From contig CM073898.1 of NCBI GenBank assembly GCA_037176705.1, forward strand, positions 37,885,488 through 37,949,487: DNA of 64,000 bases, given 5' to 3'. Shown piece by piece: positions 21,022 to 31,674 of this stretch. The notes under the pieces were generated by a model, which did not search any database, was not told where the DNA came from, and was given only the letters and a program-made list of their open reading frames with translations. Position 1 is the stretch's first letter. Each line of letters opens with the position of its first letter. A program made the position numbers and the translations under genes. The stretch comes from Molossus alvarezi. Lineage: Eukaryota > Chordata > Mammalia > Chiroptera > Molossidae.

Positions 21022-21149
21022 CTACATCAGCTCTGCCATTCTTAGGAGTGCCGTTCTTCTCAAACAGTGCAGTGCTGTCGTTCACAAGTTCAGACTATGG
21101 ATTGTTGGTCAATCCCCTAACTCTCCTTCTTTTGGCCAGTTCTTTACCT

Positions 21150-21560
21150 CTCTATTAAACACTCTTAGCAGATTAATCTCCTGAAAGATCATTTTATGCT
21201 GTCAGTCCTTTGCTCAAAAATATTCAGTGTCTCCCTATTGTCCAAAAATAATGCCCGTACACTCTAACCCGGTACTCAAGGCTAACACAAGACTGGTCCC
21301 ACCGTACTATTCTGTTTTTATCTAATTTTGTGTTCTCTCTGGTCGGTCCATGTGGGACCTACTTCAACATTTCACTTATATATTTACATTTTTTTGTCGT
21401 TGTTCACACAATACTTTCCATTCCATTTGTCACACCCTTTTTCCCTATTTACCTATCAAAAGCCCAGCCCATCTTTCAAGGCCCAGTTTACATTCCCTTT
21501 CTTACAGAAAGCAGTGTCTGACCCTTCCTTAGAAATAGTTCAGTATGTCTTCCGCTTATT
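21150..21560 (+). mobile_element. LINE2 fragment, sense
   Basis: GATCATTTTATGCTGTCAGT, TTTGCTCAAAAATATTCAG and CCATCTTTCAAGGCCCAGTT follow the 3' part of an L2/CR1-type LINE. Decayed and non-coding. Confidence 0.65.
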
Positions 21561-21576
21561 TATATTCTTATTTTAT

Positions 21577-21826
21577 GCCCTGGCCGGTTTGGCTCAGCGG
21601 TTAGAGCGTCCGCCTGCGGTCCGGAGAGACCCGGGTTCGGTTCCCGCTAAGGGCATGTACCTCGGTTGCAGTTTGTCCCCAGCCCTGGTTGGTCGTGCGG
21701 GTGGCAGCCACTCGATGTGTCCCTTTCACATCGATGTTTCCCTCTCTCTCTCTTCCTCTCTCTCCCTCCCACTCTATCTGTACAAAAAATGGAAAAATGT
21801 CCTCGGGTGAGGATAAAAAAAAAAAG
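21577..21826 (+). mobile_element. Ves SINE, form A, young
   Basis: Close to consensus with intact CpGs. Perfect 18-bp TSD TTTATATTCTTATTTTAT at 21559-21576 and 21827-21844. One of the most recent-looking insertions in the window. Confidence 0.97.
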
Positions 21827-21848
21827 TTTATATTCTTATTTTATCACT

Positions 21849-22045
21849 CATTTTAGAGAGAGAGGAAGGGAGAGGGAGAGAGAGAGAGAGAAACATTGAT
21901 GAGAGAGAACATCCATTGGCCACCTCCTGCATGCTCCCCACTGGGGATTTGGCCCACAACCTGGGCATGTGCCCTGACTGGGAATCAAACTGGTGACCTC
22001 TTGGTGCATGGGTCGATACCAACCACTGAGCCACACCAGCCAGGC
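21849..22045 (-). mobile_element. Ves SINE, form B
   Basis: Antisense copy with a short TSD, TATCACT (21842-21848, 22046-22052). Its left TSD overlaps the right TSD of the SINE at 21577-21826, so the two sit tail to tail in opposite orientation. Confidence 0.92.
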
Positions 22046-22152
22046 TATCACTTAAATTTTAATGTGAGCATGCCTCTTCCCAGTTATATCATAATTTTCT
22101 TTAGGAGAAGAGGTGCACACTGTTGTTTTTACTCAGCAAGTACCTCGTGATC

Positions 22153-22157
<5 letters not shown>

Positions 22158-22206
<49 letters not shown>
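22158..22206. repeat. AG microsatellite
   Basis: About 24 uninterrupted AG dinucleotides, not inside a SINE. Confidence 0.97.
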
Positions 22207-22209
<3 letters not shown>

Positions 22210-22429
22210 TGAGGAAATATATGGTAATGCAAAATACATTACCATCTACAGAAATGCAAAAAATAGAGGAGAGACAAAACTCCAGGTGACAGGAAAATAC
22301 ATCAGGAAGTGAAAGAATACTCCATGTGACTTTTGGGGGGAATGACTGAGCTTCTTCGCTTTGTTTCTTTCTTAGGTACACACCAGGGCAGAATTCTTTA
22401 CCCAATGTACAGGGATGTTTAGTCTATTT

Positions 22430-22920
22430 ATGGATAAGCTTTGGGGGAGTGTGATGATCAAAAAGCTCTTTGACGTTTATGAAAAGTTTGTATACTTACA
22501 TATGCGTGGTTTTTTTTCAATAAGATCCATAGTTTTTTATTTGATTTTCAAATGATCTGTAATAATAAAAAGACCTTAAACCACTTGACCAGAGAAGGCA
22601 AGATTGAGTGAGATTTGGCAAGTAGGAGATCATTGGTAATCTTAAAGAAAATAATTTCTGGAGAATGACAAAAGCAGAAGCCAGATCCCCAGGAATTAAG
22701 CAGTGAGTGGGTGCTGAGGAAGTGGAGGTGGTAAATATAGATTTTCCTCCCAGAAATGTATCAGTGAATGAGGGGGGAGACATACGATAATCTGAGAAAC
22801 AGTAGGCTCAAGGGGAGGGTTTTTTTTGGCTAGGAGATACTTGAATATATTTACAGAGAAAGAGGTGAAAAATGGATAATTAATAAAGGAAGTAGGTGGG
22901 GAAGTGTCTGGGTAGTTTGG
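22430..22920 (-). mobile_element. LINE2 fragment, antisense
   Basis: GGAGATCATTGGTAATCTTA matches the antisense L2 stretch around 'ggaggtcattggtgaccttg'; purine-rich flanks continue it. No open frame. Confidence 0.55.
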
Positions 22921-22924
22921 TTTC

Positions 22925-23215
22925 ATGCTACAGCAGCAACCCCAAAAGAATAGTGACTTAAAAGATGAGTTCCTTTCTTGCTAAAGCAAACTATGCTGTA
23001 GATAACTATCCTCTATGCTGAGACCCATTGACCCAGGCTGCTTTAGTCTTTGGGCTGAAAGGGAGACAGAGAGAGCTGAGGTAGTGATGCAGAGGGATCT
23101 CACTGCCTCTGCTGTGAAGTCACCTATTACTTCCCCCCATGTTCCGGTAGCTAGACCTAGTCACGTGGTCACACTTAATTGGGAGGCAGGGAATATAGAA
23201 GAAATATGAAAAGGT
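22925..23215 (+). repeat. ancient mammalian repeat, family not named
   Basis: Resembles the stretch at 25215-25560 in layout (CAACCCCAAAAGAATAGTGA near the start, then a TCACTGCCTCTGCTGTG / GTCACACTTAATTGGGAGGC 3' part). No coding capacity. Confidence 0.4.
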
Positions 23216-23337
23216 ATTTGGTGAGCATATAATTATCTTTGCTATATGAAGGGATCAAGAAAAAAGCAAAGGAAATTCTGGGAAGTTGGAAATGGCATTG
23301 CTTTTTTAATATTCCCATATCTTCCTACAAAAACAGA

Positions 23338-23401
23338 TAATGAGTTTTAGGTTTTTCTATCCAACTAGAGCAAGTTGGATAGAAAAACCTAAAACTCATT
23401 A
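23338..23401. repeat. perfect 29-bp inverted repeat with 6-base loop
   Basis: The left arm 23338-23366 (starting TAATGAGTTTTAGG) and right arm 23373-23401 (ending CCTAAAACTCATTA) are exact reverse complements with AGAGCA between them. Transcribed from either strand it gives a 29-bp perfect hairpin. It is not part of a recognised repeat. Confidence 0.97.
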
Positions 23402-23724
23402 ACAGCATCAACAGCAAATTTAGGTAGCAAGGTATGACCTCCCAAATCTATACAGGTGGGAACACATCGTGATAGCAACAAGACTCACATGTGGGAGGAG
23501 GCAGAGGGAGCCAAAACAAAACAAAACAAAACATCTTACCAAAAGATGCCCCTAAAAGGAGTTCCACTTGGTACATAAAGTTTAGAAAGTTCATCTGAGG
23601 GTACCAGTCAAAATTGGGGAGCAGCTTTGTGGGCTCCATTTCTCCAGTGAACAGAAAGGAGCTATTGGGTAATCAGATGGTGCTAGAATGGTCTCTGTTC
23701 TATGAACTTCCAAAGCCAGCCTGA

Positions 23725-23925
23725 GCCTGGCTGGTGTGACTCAGGGGATTGAGTGTCACCCCATGGACTGAGAGATCCCTGTTTGATTCCTGGTCGGGGC
23801 ACATGCCTGAGTTGTGGGCTTGATTCCCAGTGTGGGGCATGCAGGAGGCAGCCAGTTGATATTTCTCTCTCATATCAATGTTGCTATTCTCTCTCTCCCT
23901 CCCCTTCTCTAAAAAAGTAAGTAAG

Positions 23926-23964
<39 letters not shown>

Positions 23965-23972
23965 ATTTATTT
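23725..23972 (+). mobile_element. Ves SINE, form B, with TAAA tail
   Basis: Head GCCTGGCTGGTGTGACTCAG. The tail has expanded into a GTAA/TAAA repeat (23919-23965). TSD is weak (about CCTGAG). Confidence 0.9.
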
Positions 23973-24097
23973 TAAAAACAACCTGAGCTCCCTTCTAGGA
24001 CTAAGTCCTGCATGAGACAGAAGCTGCTAAAACAGGACATAAAAACAGACCATGTTTTTTAGTACATTAATTATAGAATTCTAAATCTGAAAATTGA

Positions 24098-24113
24098 TCA
24101 CCTTGTCTATTTT
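24098..24113. repeat. target-site copy 1 of 3
   Basis: TCACCTTGTCTATTTT. Related copies at 24296-24311 (two differences) and 24376-24391 (identical) separate a Ves SINE and an L1 3' end. Confidence 0.85.
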
Positions 24114-24295
24114 ATTTTTTAATAGTTTTTATTGATAGGAGAGGGAGAGAGAGAGAAACATCGATTGGTTGCCTCCTGCATACCTCCTACTGGAGATCCA
24201 ACCTGCAACCTGGGCATGTGTCCTGATTGGGAGTCGAACTGGCAGCCTCTCAGTGCATGAGACAACACTCAGACAACTGAGCCACTGTCCAGGGC
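24114..24295 (-). mobile_element. Ves SINE, form B
   Basis: Antisense copy lying between target-site copies 1 and 2. Head end reads GAGCCACTGTCCAGGGC. Confidence 0.9.
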
Positions 24296-24311
24296 TCACT
24301 TTGTCCATTTT

Positions 24312-24375
24312 CTTTTTTTAAAATTTATTTTTATTATTAAAAGTATTACAGTTGTCCCCCTTTTCGTTTCCCATT
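24312..24375 (-). mobile_element. very short L1/HAL1 3' end
   Basis: In sense this is GACAACTGTAATACTTTTAA followed by an A/T-rich tail. It resembles the HAL1 3' end (ACATCTGTAATACTTTCTAC). Only about 64 bp were inserted, between target-site copies 2 and 3: extreme 5' truncation. Confidence 0.75.
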
Positions 24376-25214
24376 TCACCTTGTCTATTTTCCATACCAA
24401 TTATGTTCATTAATATTGTCTGATCTCACATATAGAGGGCTTGCAATGAGATTACTTGGCACCATTATAATACTTCAATAATAAAATGAAGTCAACCCAG
24501 AGACCCTCCAAATTGTATCATAAACTCTCTTCCCTTATTAAATTCCCATGGAAAATTAAAGTCTAAAGATTAAAACCCCTTACAAATTAAAATCCAATGA
24601 AATTAATGCGTGATGTCGAATCCACTTGCCCTTGACGTTTCATCTTCAAAAAATTATCCTTTCCACTTCGTATTTCACTCACTCTTAATTAGAGGGGTTC
24701 TTAAGGGTTAAATAATGTTGGACTGTTTTGCAAGCACCTGTGGTTAGAAATAATATCAAGTCTCCGAGTTTCCAGGGGGTCCAAAAAGTCAGTGAGACAC
24801 ACAAAATTATTACAGCACTGTCTCTGCGCCCATTGAATTTACAAAAAGCTGTTCCCCAATCTCTAGTGTCATTATTTCAGGCAAAATTATGTTCCCAAAA
24901 CCTACTGATGACTATTGTCAAATACCAGGGCAGAGACTCTGGAGTCAGGGGTGAGAGGGAAAGAAATTCTGGAGTTTTTTTCTTTACCAAGATGATTGAT
25001 CTGATATAAGGATCTAGAATCTATGTCATGTGAACATACACTTAATTAGGTGATGTTCGATTCGGCACTTCAAATTTTCCTTTTCTAGGGGAAAAAAATT
25101 TACCTGACCATACTAACTCCTCTGTTAGAAAGTGGCTTTTGAGATATTGTTGTCTTCTTGCAAAGCTTAGAAATTGGTAAAGTTTGAAGACTGCGTGAAT
25201 CAGGACAGGCTGAG

Positions 25215-25560
25215 TAATGTTGCAATGAGAAAAAACCTGAAAATCTTAGTGGCTTCAAACAACAGTTTATTTTTCACTCCTACTTGGATTAGAAGGGAGT
25301 CCTGGTCACACTATATTCACTTAAGGATCTAGGATGACAATGTTCACAAGTTTTCCCATGATCATCACAACAGGGACAAGGGAATGTGACGAATTACACC
25401 TTGACTCTTGAAATTTCTGCCCGGAAGTAGCACATCTCTTCCACTCACATCACTTCCTTTCACATTCCATTGGCCAAAGTATGTTGTGTAGCCTTCTAAC
25501 TTCAAAGGGAACAGGAAGGACAAGTTCTTACCCCTTCAGTGCTACATGTAGGGTGAGCTC
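25215..25560 (+). repeat. ancient mammalian repeat, family not named
   Basis: Begins GAGTAATGTTGCAATGAGAA with a CTTAGTGGCTTCAAACAACA stretch typical of an old interspersed repeat. Similar DNA occurs at 22925-23215, 33565-33835 and 48730-49160. Confidence 0.5.
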
Positions 25561-26008
25561 TGTTTACTAATACTACTTGTGTTATATCTTGTGAGCTGAG
25601 AAATTTAGTCTTTAGCCATCAGTTACTGTGACTGTTTTCCGCTTGTCTGATCAAAACAATCACTTGGGTGTTTATTAACAATGCTGGTTCCTCCCTGCCC
25701 TCCTGTGCCCGAGATGGGCATGGTAAAAGCAATTGGTCCAGGCCGAACAGGGCCAGCTTGCTGCCAAGAGATCCACAGGCTGGTTAGAGAATGCTGGTTT
25801 ATTCTGCACAAATTTAACAATCAGGTGAGTCACTCCACTTCCCCTAAGGTAGTGTGAGTACAAAGGCAGAGAAGCCAGGAGTTAGATTCACTGGGTTCCC
25901 TCCACCTGGGACAAAACAAGAGTACAGGAGAAGCATTCTCTCTTAACAGGATGGCCTCTGTTTTCCCAGTGAAATAGGAGACAACCTCATGTCATAAAAA
26001 TATTTCAG

Positions 26009-26254
26009 CCCTGGCCGGTTTGGCTCAGCGGTTAGAGCATTGGCCTGCGGTCCAGAGAGACCTGAGTTCAGTGTCCACTAAGGGCACATACCTCAGTTGC
26101 AGTTTGTCCCTGGCCCTGGTTGGATCGTGCAGGTGGCAGCCACTCGATGTGTCCCTTTCACGTCGATGTTTCTCTCTCTCTTCCTCTCTCTCCCTCCCAC
26201 TCTATCTGAACAAAAAAATGAGAAAATGTCCTCGGGTGAGGATAAAAAATATAT
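26009..26254 (+). mobile_element. Ves SINE, form A
   Basis: Full-length, ending GTCCTCGGGTGAGGAT. TSD ATATTTCAG is at about 26000-26008 and again after the A/TA tail (about 26260-26268). Confidence 0.93.
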
Positions 26255-26542
26255 ATATATATTTCAGGCAAGGGAAGATTTGGGGACTTGAGGAAAGTAG
26301 AAATGGTTTAGAATAGCAGTTGTGGGGAAGAGGATAAGCACTCAAGAGCGATTTATTATATATATTTCTGAATATCTCTGATGGTCTAGAGGGAGTCCAA
26401 CTAGATCCAGGAATTAATGGAGGTTTGAAACACTCCAGTAACTGAGGTGAAAAAAATGAACAGTGGAAGGGACTAATACTAACCAGAGTGGAGAAAGCCA
26501 GGATGACTATGATGGCCAGGCTCCACAGGGACAAGTAAGGCA

Positions 26543-26720
26543 AACGGAGTACTAATACTACTGGCGAGCATTCGTCACGTATTCAATGTGGATTATCTCA
26601 TGGAGCCTTCACAGGAAGCCTGTGGGAAATGTAGGGCATAGAGGAATTAAGTAACTTGTCCCTGGTCATTCAACTAGTGAGAGGCAGAGTCAGGAATTAA
26701 ACTCAAACAGTTTGAATCTA
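26543..26720 (-). repeat. MIR SINE remnant
   Basis: GGAATTAAGTAACTTGTCCC, CATTCAACTAGTGAGAGGCA and GAGTCAGGAATTAAACTC follow the antisense MIR core in order. Confidence 0.8.
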
Positions 26721-26844
26721 AAATCTGCAGCCCTAAACCACAACATTGAGGGTTGTGGGTTGAGGGTTGATGGAATTTATGTGACTTTGAGGACAAATAC
26801 CAGGTTTCATGGAATGGGAGAAGTGACAAGACAGGAGGTGATGG

Positions 26845-27089
26845 TGTCCTGGTCGGTTGCTCAATGGTTAGAGCATCCGCCTACAGTCCTGAGAGACCCA
26901 GGTTCCAGTTCCCACTAAGAGCATGTACCTTGGTTGTAGTTTGTCCCCGGCCCTGGTTGGGGTCGTGTGGGTGGCAGCTACTCCATGTGTCTGTCTCACA
27001 TCAATGTTTCTCTCTCTCTTGCTCCCCCTCTGTCTCAAGATAAATGCAAAAAAAAAAAAAAGTCCTTAGGTGAGGATTAAAAAAAAATA
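26845..27089 (+). mobile_element. Ves SINE, form A, diverged
   Basis: Starts GTCCTGGTCGGTTGCTCAAT, so the A box is slightly damaged. TSD GAGGTGATGG at 26835-26844 and 27090-27099. Confidence 0.92.
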
Positions 27090-27369
27090 GAGGTGATGGC
27101 TAGTGTGGGCATTTCAGTTTAAACTCTTGGAGGTCGAGCAGATTCTATATCCAAGGAATGTAGATGGCAAGAAGTCAATAAGGCTGAAAAAATGTGAAGT
27201 CAGGTTGTCAAAAAGTCATGGAGAAGATGTTGAACTGTTCAAGAATGATGTAGTTAGAGAGAAAATGAGAAGCTCTTAAAGCTTTCAAGGACCATAATGG
27301 ATATTCCAAAGGCTGGTAGACAAATTTGATAGGGAAGAAAAGAGGGTGGCATAAACATTTGGCCTAAAT

Positions 27370-27376
27370 ATCTCTT

Positions 27377-27424
<48 letters not shown>
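27370..27424. repeat. compound TC/AC microsatellite
   Basis: A TC run passes directly into an AC run. Confidence 0.96.
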
Positions 27425-27533
27425 ACCTCCCTTTATTTTACTTAGGAGAAATTTAAGGGACAAAAGCTAAAAGACATGTTGCATTCTAATAATCATAGCT
27501 AGTTGGTGACAAAGTCAAATGAAAAAAAGTCTC

Positions 27534-27789
27534 GCCCTAGCCAGTTTTGCTCAGTGGTCAGAGCATTGGCCCCCCATGGACCAGAGAGTTTTGGGTTCAG
27601 TTCCTGCTAAGGGCACGTGCCTTGGTTGCAGTTTGTCCCTGGCCCCGGTTGGGGTCGTGTGAGTGGCAGCCACTCGATGTGTCTCTCTCACATCGATGTT
27701 TCTCTCACTCTCTTCCTCCCTCTCTCCCTCCCGCTCTATCTAAAGATAAATGCAAAAATGTCCTCGGATGAGTATTAAAAAAAAGGAAA
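27534..27789 (+). mobile_element. Ves SINE, form A
   Basis: Head GCCCTAGCCAGTTTTGCTCA. TSD GAAAAAAGTCTC to the left (ending 27533) and GGAAAAAAGTCTC at 27790-27802. Confidence 0.93.
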
Positions 27790-27966
27790 GGAAAAAAGTC
27801 TCAATAAATTATTAAATCTCTGTTTTTCATCTTATTTTAACATTGAGAATAAAGCTATTAATAACCTAAATAGTCATTTATTACGAGACTATACATAGTA
27901 TAACAAATTTTTATCTCCAAAATAAAAAATAACACTTTTATTTCCAGAAATTGCTTTTCTGTTTTT

Positions 27967-28190
27967 GTTGTTTTATATTTTTTCTTTATTGATTTTGGAG
28001 AGAGAGGAGAGGAAAGGAAAAGGAAAGAGAGATAGGAACATTGATGAGAGGGAACATCACTTGGCCGCCTCCTGCATGCCCCACACTGGGGATCAGACCC
28101 ACAACCTGGGCATGTGTCCTGACTGGGAATCAAACCAGCGACCTCTTGGTGCATGGGTTGACACTCAACCAGTGAGCCACACTGGCGGGC
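27967..28190 (-). mobile_element. Ves SINE, form B
   Basis: TSD TGCTTTTCTGTTTTT at 27952-27966 and 28191-28205, perfect 15 bp. Confidence 0.95.
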
Positions 28191-28485
28191 TGCTTTTCTG
28201 TTTTTCATTACAAAATTTTTTATGTAATTGACACGCATCCCATTTAAACGCAATTTTATTTCCTTGGATATTCTTGAATAAAACATTCTCTCCTGTGCTG
28301 TTCCCTGGCAAAAATAATATTCACTGGCACTGTTTGATGACATTTCAAAAATGTCTCCTGCCTCCTCCCTTCTCAGATTTGTATTGTTATCCTTCATGAA
28401 TACATAGCATTTTTGTAGTTTCTCTCTCTCTCATGATAATTGTAATAGGGGGAAAACCTCTGTTATGCAGTTCTTAATCTCTTTT

Positions 28486-28730
28486 TTTTTTTTTATCCTC
28501 ACCCGAGGACACCTTTCCATTTTTTGTTCAGATAGAGTGGGAGGGAGAGAGAGGAAGAGAGAGAGAGAGAAACATCGACGTGAAAGAGACACATCGAGTG
28601 GCTGCCACCCGCACGACCAACCAGGGCCAGGGACAAACTGCAACCGAGGTACGTGCCCTTAGCAGGAACTGAACCCCGGTCTCTCCAGACCACAGGCCGA
28701 CACTCTAACTGCTGAGCCAAACCGGTCAAG
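28486..28730 (-). mobile_element. Ves SINE, form A, young
   Basis: Perfect 19-bp TSD GCAGTTCTTAATCTCTTTT at 28467-28485 and 28731-28749. CpGs partly intact. Confidence 0.97.
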
Positions 28731-28944
28731 GCAGTTCTTAATCTCTTTTAAAGCCACATGCATTTAATGCTATATTATGCTTTTTTGAGTTGTTTTTTTA
28801 TTTCTATTGACTGCCCTTTCCTCATTGGAAAATGGTTAGTGTCATTTAGCAGTATGCTTTGACACTTTTCATATTAGACCTTTATTGGAGATATCAGATG
28901 ATAATCTGACACATTGTGACGTTTAGGTACATATATACTATAGG

Positions 28945-29100
28945 GTGGAACCTTGCCCCCAGGGTGACCTTTCTTCCCCTGGCATATCGCTGGTCATGTG
29001 GTTTAGACCCCCTGACTTTTCATATCACTGGTCATGTGGTTCAAACCCTCCCCTGATCTTTCCTACCCTGACCCATGGTAGACCCCCTTAGAGGAGAAAC
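28945..29100 (+). repeat. unnamed repeat, copy 1 of an inverted pair
   Basis: GGAACCTTGCCCCCAGGGTG, ATATCGCTGGTCATGTGG and TTTAGACCCCCTGAC have reverse-complement counterparts at 31060-31195. Inside are two head-to-tail units of about 38 bp (28983-29020 and 29021 onward) built on CTGGTCATGTGGTT. An LTR-type U3 repeat is one possibility; the family is not recognised. Confidence 0.7.
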
Positions 29101-29271
29101 AAGGGGACCAGAGAACAGCCTCATAGGAGTCCTTTGCACAACCACTCCCTCAAGCATTAAGACCTTAGGACAATAAGGTTCTGACCTATCTCAACTAATG
29201 TTAGGAACAAAGCCTCATGTCTGTTGACCACAGAGATAAAGTTTTGGGTTAAACTAGAGATAACATCTAGA

Positions 29272-29301
29272 CTCAACCAACTGAGCCACACTGGCCGGGC
29301 T
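29272..29301 (-). mobile_element. Ves SINE head fragment
   Basis: Only CCAACTGAGCCACACTGGCC, the antisense 5' head, is left. Confidence 0.7.
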
Positions 29302-29651
29302 CTGTAATTCTCCTTATGAAAATTGTGTTCTTCCCCATCCCCATAGCACACTATTGATCCTTGAGCTTTAGCTGAGTGAGAAAGTGTAGATGCCTCAGGT
29401 GTTACTGTATTAAGCCTACAGGTAGGTTAGGGGGCTGGTGATGAACGGTGGAGTAGCAGTCAGTTATGAATGAGTACGGCTCTCTATTTGTAAACCATCT
29501 TCACTCACCCTTCCTGTGGACCTGAGCTAGTAGGAATATGGGAAAGGTGGGGAGACTCCATATGGGCCTGTGTAGGACCCAACAGTGGAGAGTGTGTGTC
29601 TTTCTTTATTGCACTAGTCACAAGGTATCTGCCTGGATGGAGACCCATGAT

Positions 29652-29822
29652 TCTTAAACCTGGGTGTGCATCAATACACCTAGAGGGTTGTTACTGGGCC
29701 CCACTCCCAGAGTTTCTGAGTTAGGAAGTCTGGGGTAAGGCCCAAGAATTTGGGTTTCTAACAGATCCCCATATGATGTTGATGCTGCTGGTTCAAGGAC
29801 TGCATGAGAATCACTAGTGTAG
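29652..29822 (+). mobile_element. MER5-type hAT (Charlie) DNA transposon remnant
   Basis: GGGCCCCACTCCCAGAGTTT, AAGTCTGGGGTAAGGCCC and TGATGCTGCTGGTTCAAGG follow a common non-autonomous hAT repeat of placental mammals. Name from memory. Confidence 0.7.
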
Positions 29823-29829
29823 TGGGGAG

Positions 29830-30243
29830 AAAAACATCGAAAGGGAAAAAGAGCCATTAAGTACGAAGTGTTCATTCAGGTCCCTTTTGATATGTCTTTT
29901 CTTTCGAAGGTGTGAAAACTGTAATCATTAATTCAAATAAATGTTTTATATTAACAAAGAGAAAAGGCAGTTTGTTTAAATAGAACTGTTTTTGCTTTCT
30001 ATATCAAGCATTTGCAAACAACAGTCTCTATCTGAGAAAATATTTTTAGTTTTATCATTTTTTTAAATTTGTTAAAGCCAAGGAAATATGTTTTGTTTTC
30101 TTATGACAGTGAAATTAGTAAGCTATAATAGAAGTACTCTGTTGATTGCTTTTATTTTGTGTTCTCTTTGATGTTTTGGATAAACTGATTCCTCCCCCTC
30201 CAATTGTTGGTCACATTATTATTTTGTTATTGAAGGTGTTTTT
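29830..30243. other. unassigned intergenic stretch
   Basis: AT-rich, no feature recognised. Confidence 0.5.
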
Positions 30244-30464
30244 GTTTTTGTTTTTTTTCTTTATTGCCTTTTAGAGAGAGAGAGGAAGGGAGAGGGAGAG
30301 AGAGAGAGAAACATGGATGAGAGAGAACATTCATTGGCAGCCTCCTGCATGCCCCCCACTGGGGATCGGGCCCACAACTTGGGCATGTGCCCTGACTGGG
30401 AATCCAACCAGCGATCTCCTGGTGCATGGGTCTCTGCTCAACCACTGAGCCACATCGGCTGGGC
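30244..30464 (-). mobile_element. Ves SINE, form B
   Basis: Antisense copy; likely TSD around TTATTGAAG (left about 30227-30237, right from 30466). Confidence 0.92.
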
Positions 30465-30469
30465 ATTAT

Positions 30470-31050
30470 TGAAGTTTTTTGTGTAATCTGCATTTTATCT
30501 TGATTCCCCCACACTCACCTATTTTACAAAGATTATATTGATACTGAGTGAGCTGACCTCAATCTGCTTCCTGAAGGATAGTCTACAGTAGTACTCTTGG
30601 AGCAGTGGAATGATAAATTGTGCTTTTATTTTTAATGATCATGCTAAAAATAAAAAGACATCTCCTGCTGATTGAATGATAAAATGTAATTGTGTTGTAA
30701 TTGCTTTCCCTCTGAGAGAGGAAGTATCAATACAGTACTTTACTCAAATGCTGTTAAAATAATAATGCTTTAAACAAAGTTTTAAAATACCCTACTAATG
30801 ACTGTAAAACAGTGGGTTCAAAAAACTTTTTAAGCCAAAAAGTATATATCCTGGCAATTGCTATCACTTTGGAAGGCTAGCTGGTTATTTCACATCATCT
30901 TTAATTACATAAAACAGGCTGGCAAACAGATGTGTTTCACAGACTTTTTGAAATTAAATTATATTGAAATGCGGGTGAACTCATTTATTTAAGCACCTTT
31001 GATGGTTGTTTTCACACTACAACAAGCAGAGTGGAGTAATTGTGATAGGA
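30470..31050. other. unassigned intergenic stretch
   Basis: AT-rich, no gene or repeat recognised. Confidence 0.5.
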
Positions 31051-31055
31051 TCCAC

Positions 31056-31200
31056 ATGACTAGCAACTTTCCAGGTGGGAAAAGGTCAGGGGAAGGTCTG
31101 AATCACAAGACCAGTGATATGAAAGGTCAGGGGGTTTAAACCACATGACCAGCAATATGCTAGGGAGGAAAGGTCACCCTGGGGCTGAGGTTCTTGTTTT
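31056..31200 (-). repeat. unnamed repeat, copy 2 of an inverted pair
   Basis: GTCAGGGGGTTTAAACCACA and AAAGGTCACCCTGGGGCTGA are reverse complements, with few changes, of sequence at 28949-29010. The same 38-bp internal duplication is present. Confidence 0.7.
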
Positions 31201-31564
31201 CTCAGTTTTGCCCATTGCTAGGCACCCAGGGCTTTCTTCCCTGGTGACCTTCTGTACCTGGCCCATTGTCTTCGCTCCACTCACGTCTGTCTAACTGCCC
31301 ACCACAGATGGGTATCGCAGCAATCCAGGTGGGCAGTGATGGTGGCCTGAAATGTGAAGTAATATTCATGCATATGGAAAGAACATAATGATTTCCACCC
31401 CACCCCCTAAGTTCTCTAAAGGTTTAGCTTTACTTTTCCCATTATATTTGCCTTTCAGACCAAAAGAATGTTTGAAATTTCAGGCATTTTAAAAAATAAT
31501 GGCCAAATATTTTGCAGCAGAAACATCCCCCATATTTCTCAAATAATATCAATAATGTAATGGT

Positions 31565-31674
31565 GCCGTGGCCGGTTTGGCTCAGTGGTTGGAGCATCGG
31601 CCTGTGAACCAGAGAGTCCCAGGTTCGGTTCCCGCTAGGGGCACGTATAAAAAATAAAATAAAATAATAATAAT
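31565..31674 (+). mobile_element. Ves SINE head only, followed directly by an A-rich tail
   Basis: The tRNA-related part runs from GCCGTGGCCGGTTTGGCTCA through B box AGGTTCGGTTCCCGC to GGGGCACGTA and then switches to an AAAATAAAATAATAAT tail. The T/C-rich body is absent. A perfect 14-bp TSD, AATAATGTAATGGT (31551-31564, 31675-31688), shows it inserted in this short form or lost its middle later. Confidence 0.92.

Noticed and set aside
21328..21810. A 160-codon plus-strand frame
   Set aside because: It runs from a LINE2 remnant into a Ves SINE; the second half is the SINE's usual chance frame, seen in many other copies.
22158..22206. CRISPR-like or satellite array
   Set aside because: Simple dinucleotide repeat; no spacers. 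The window is mammalian and no repeat-spacer pattern exists anywhere in it.
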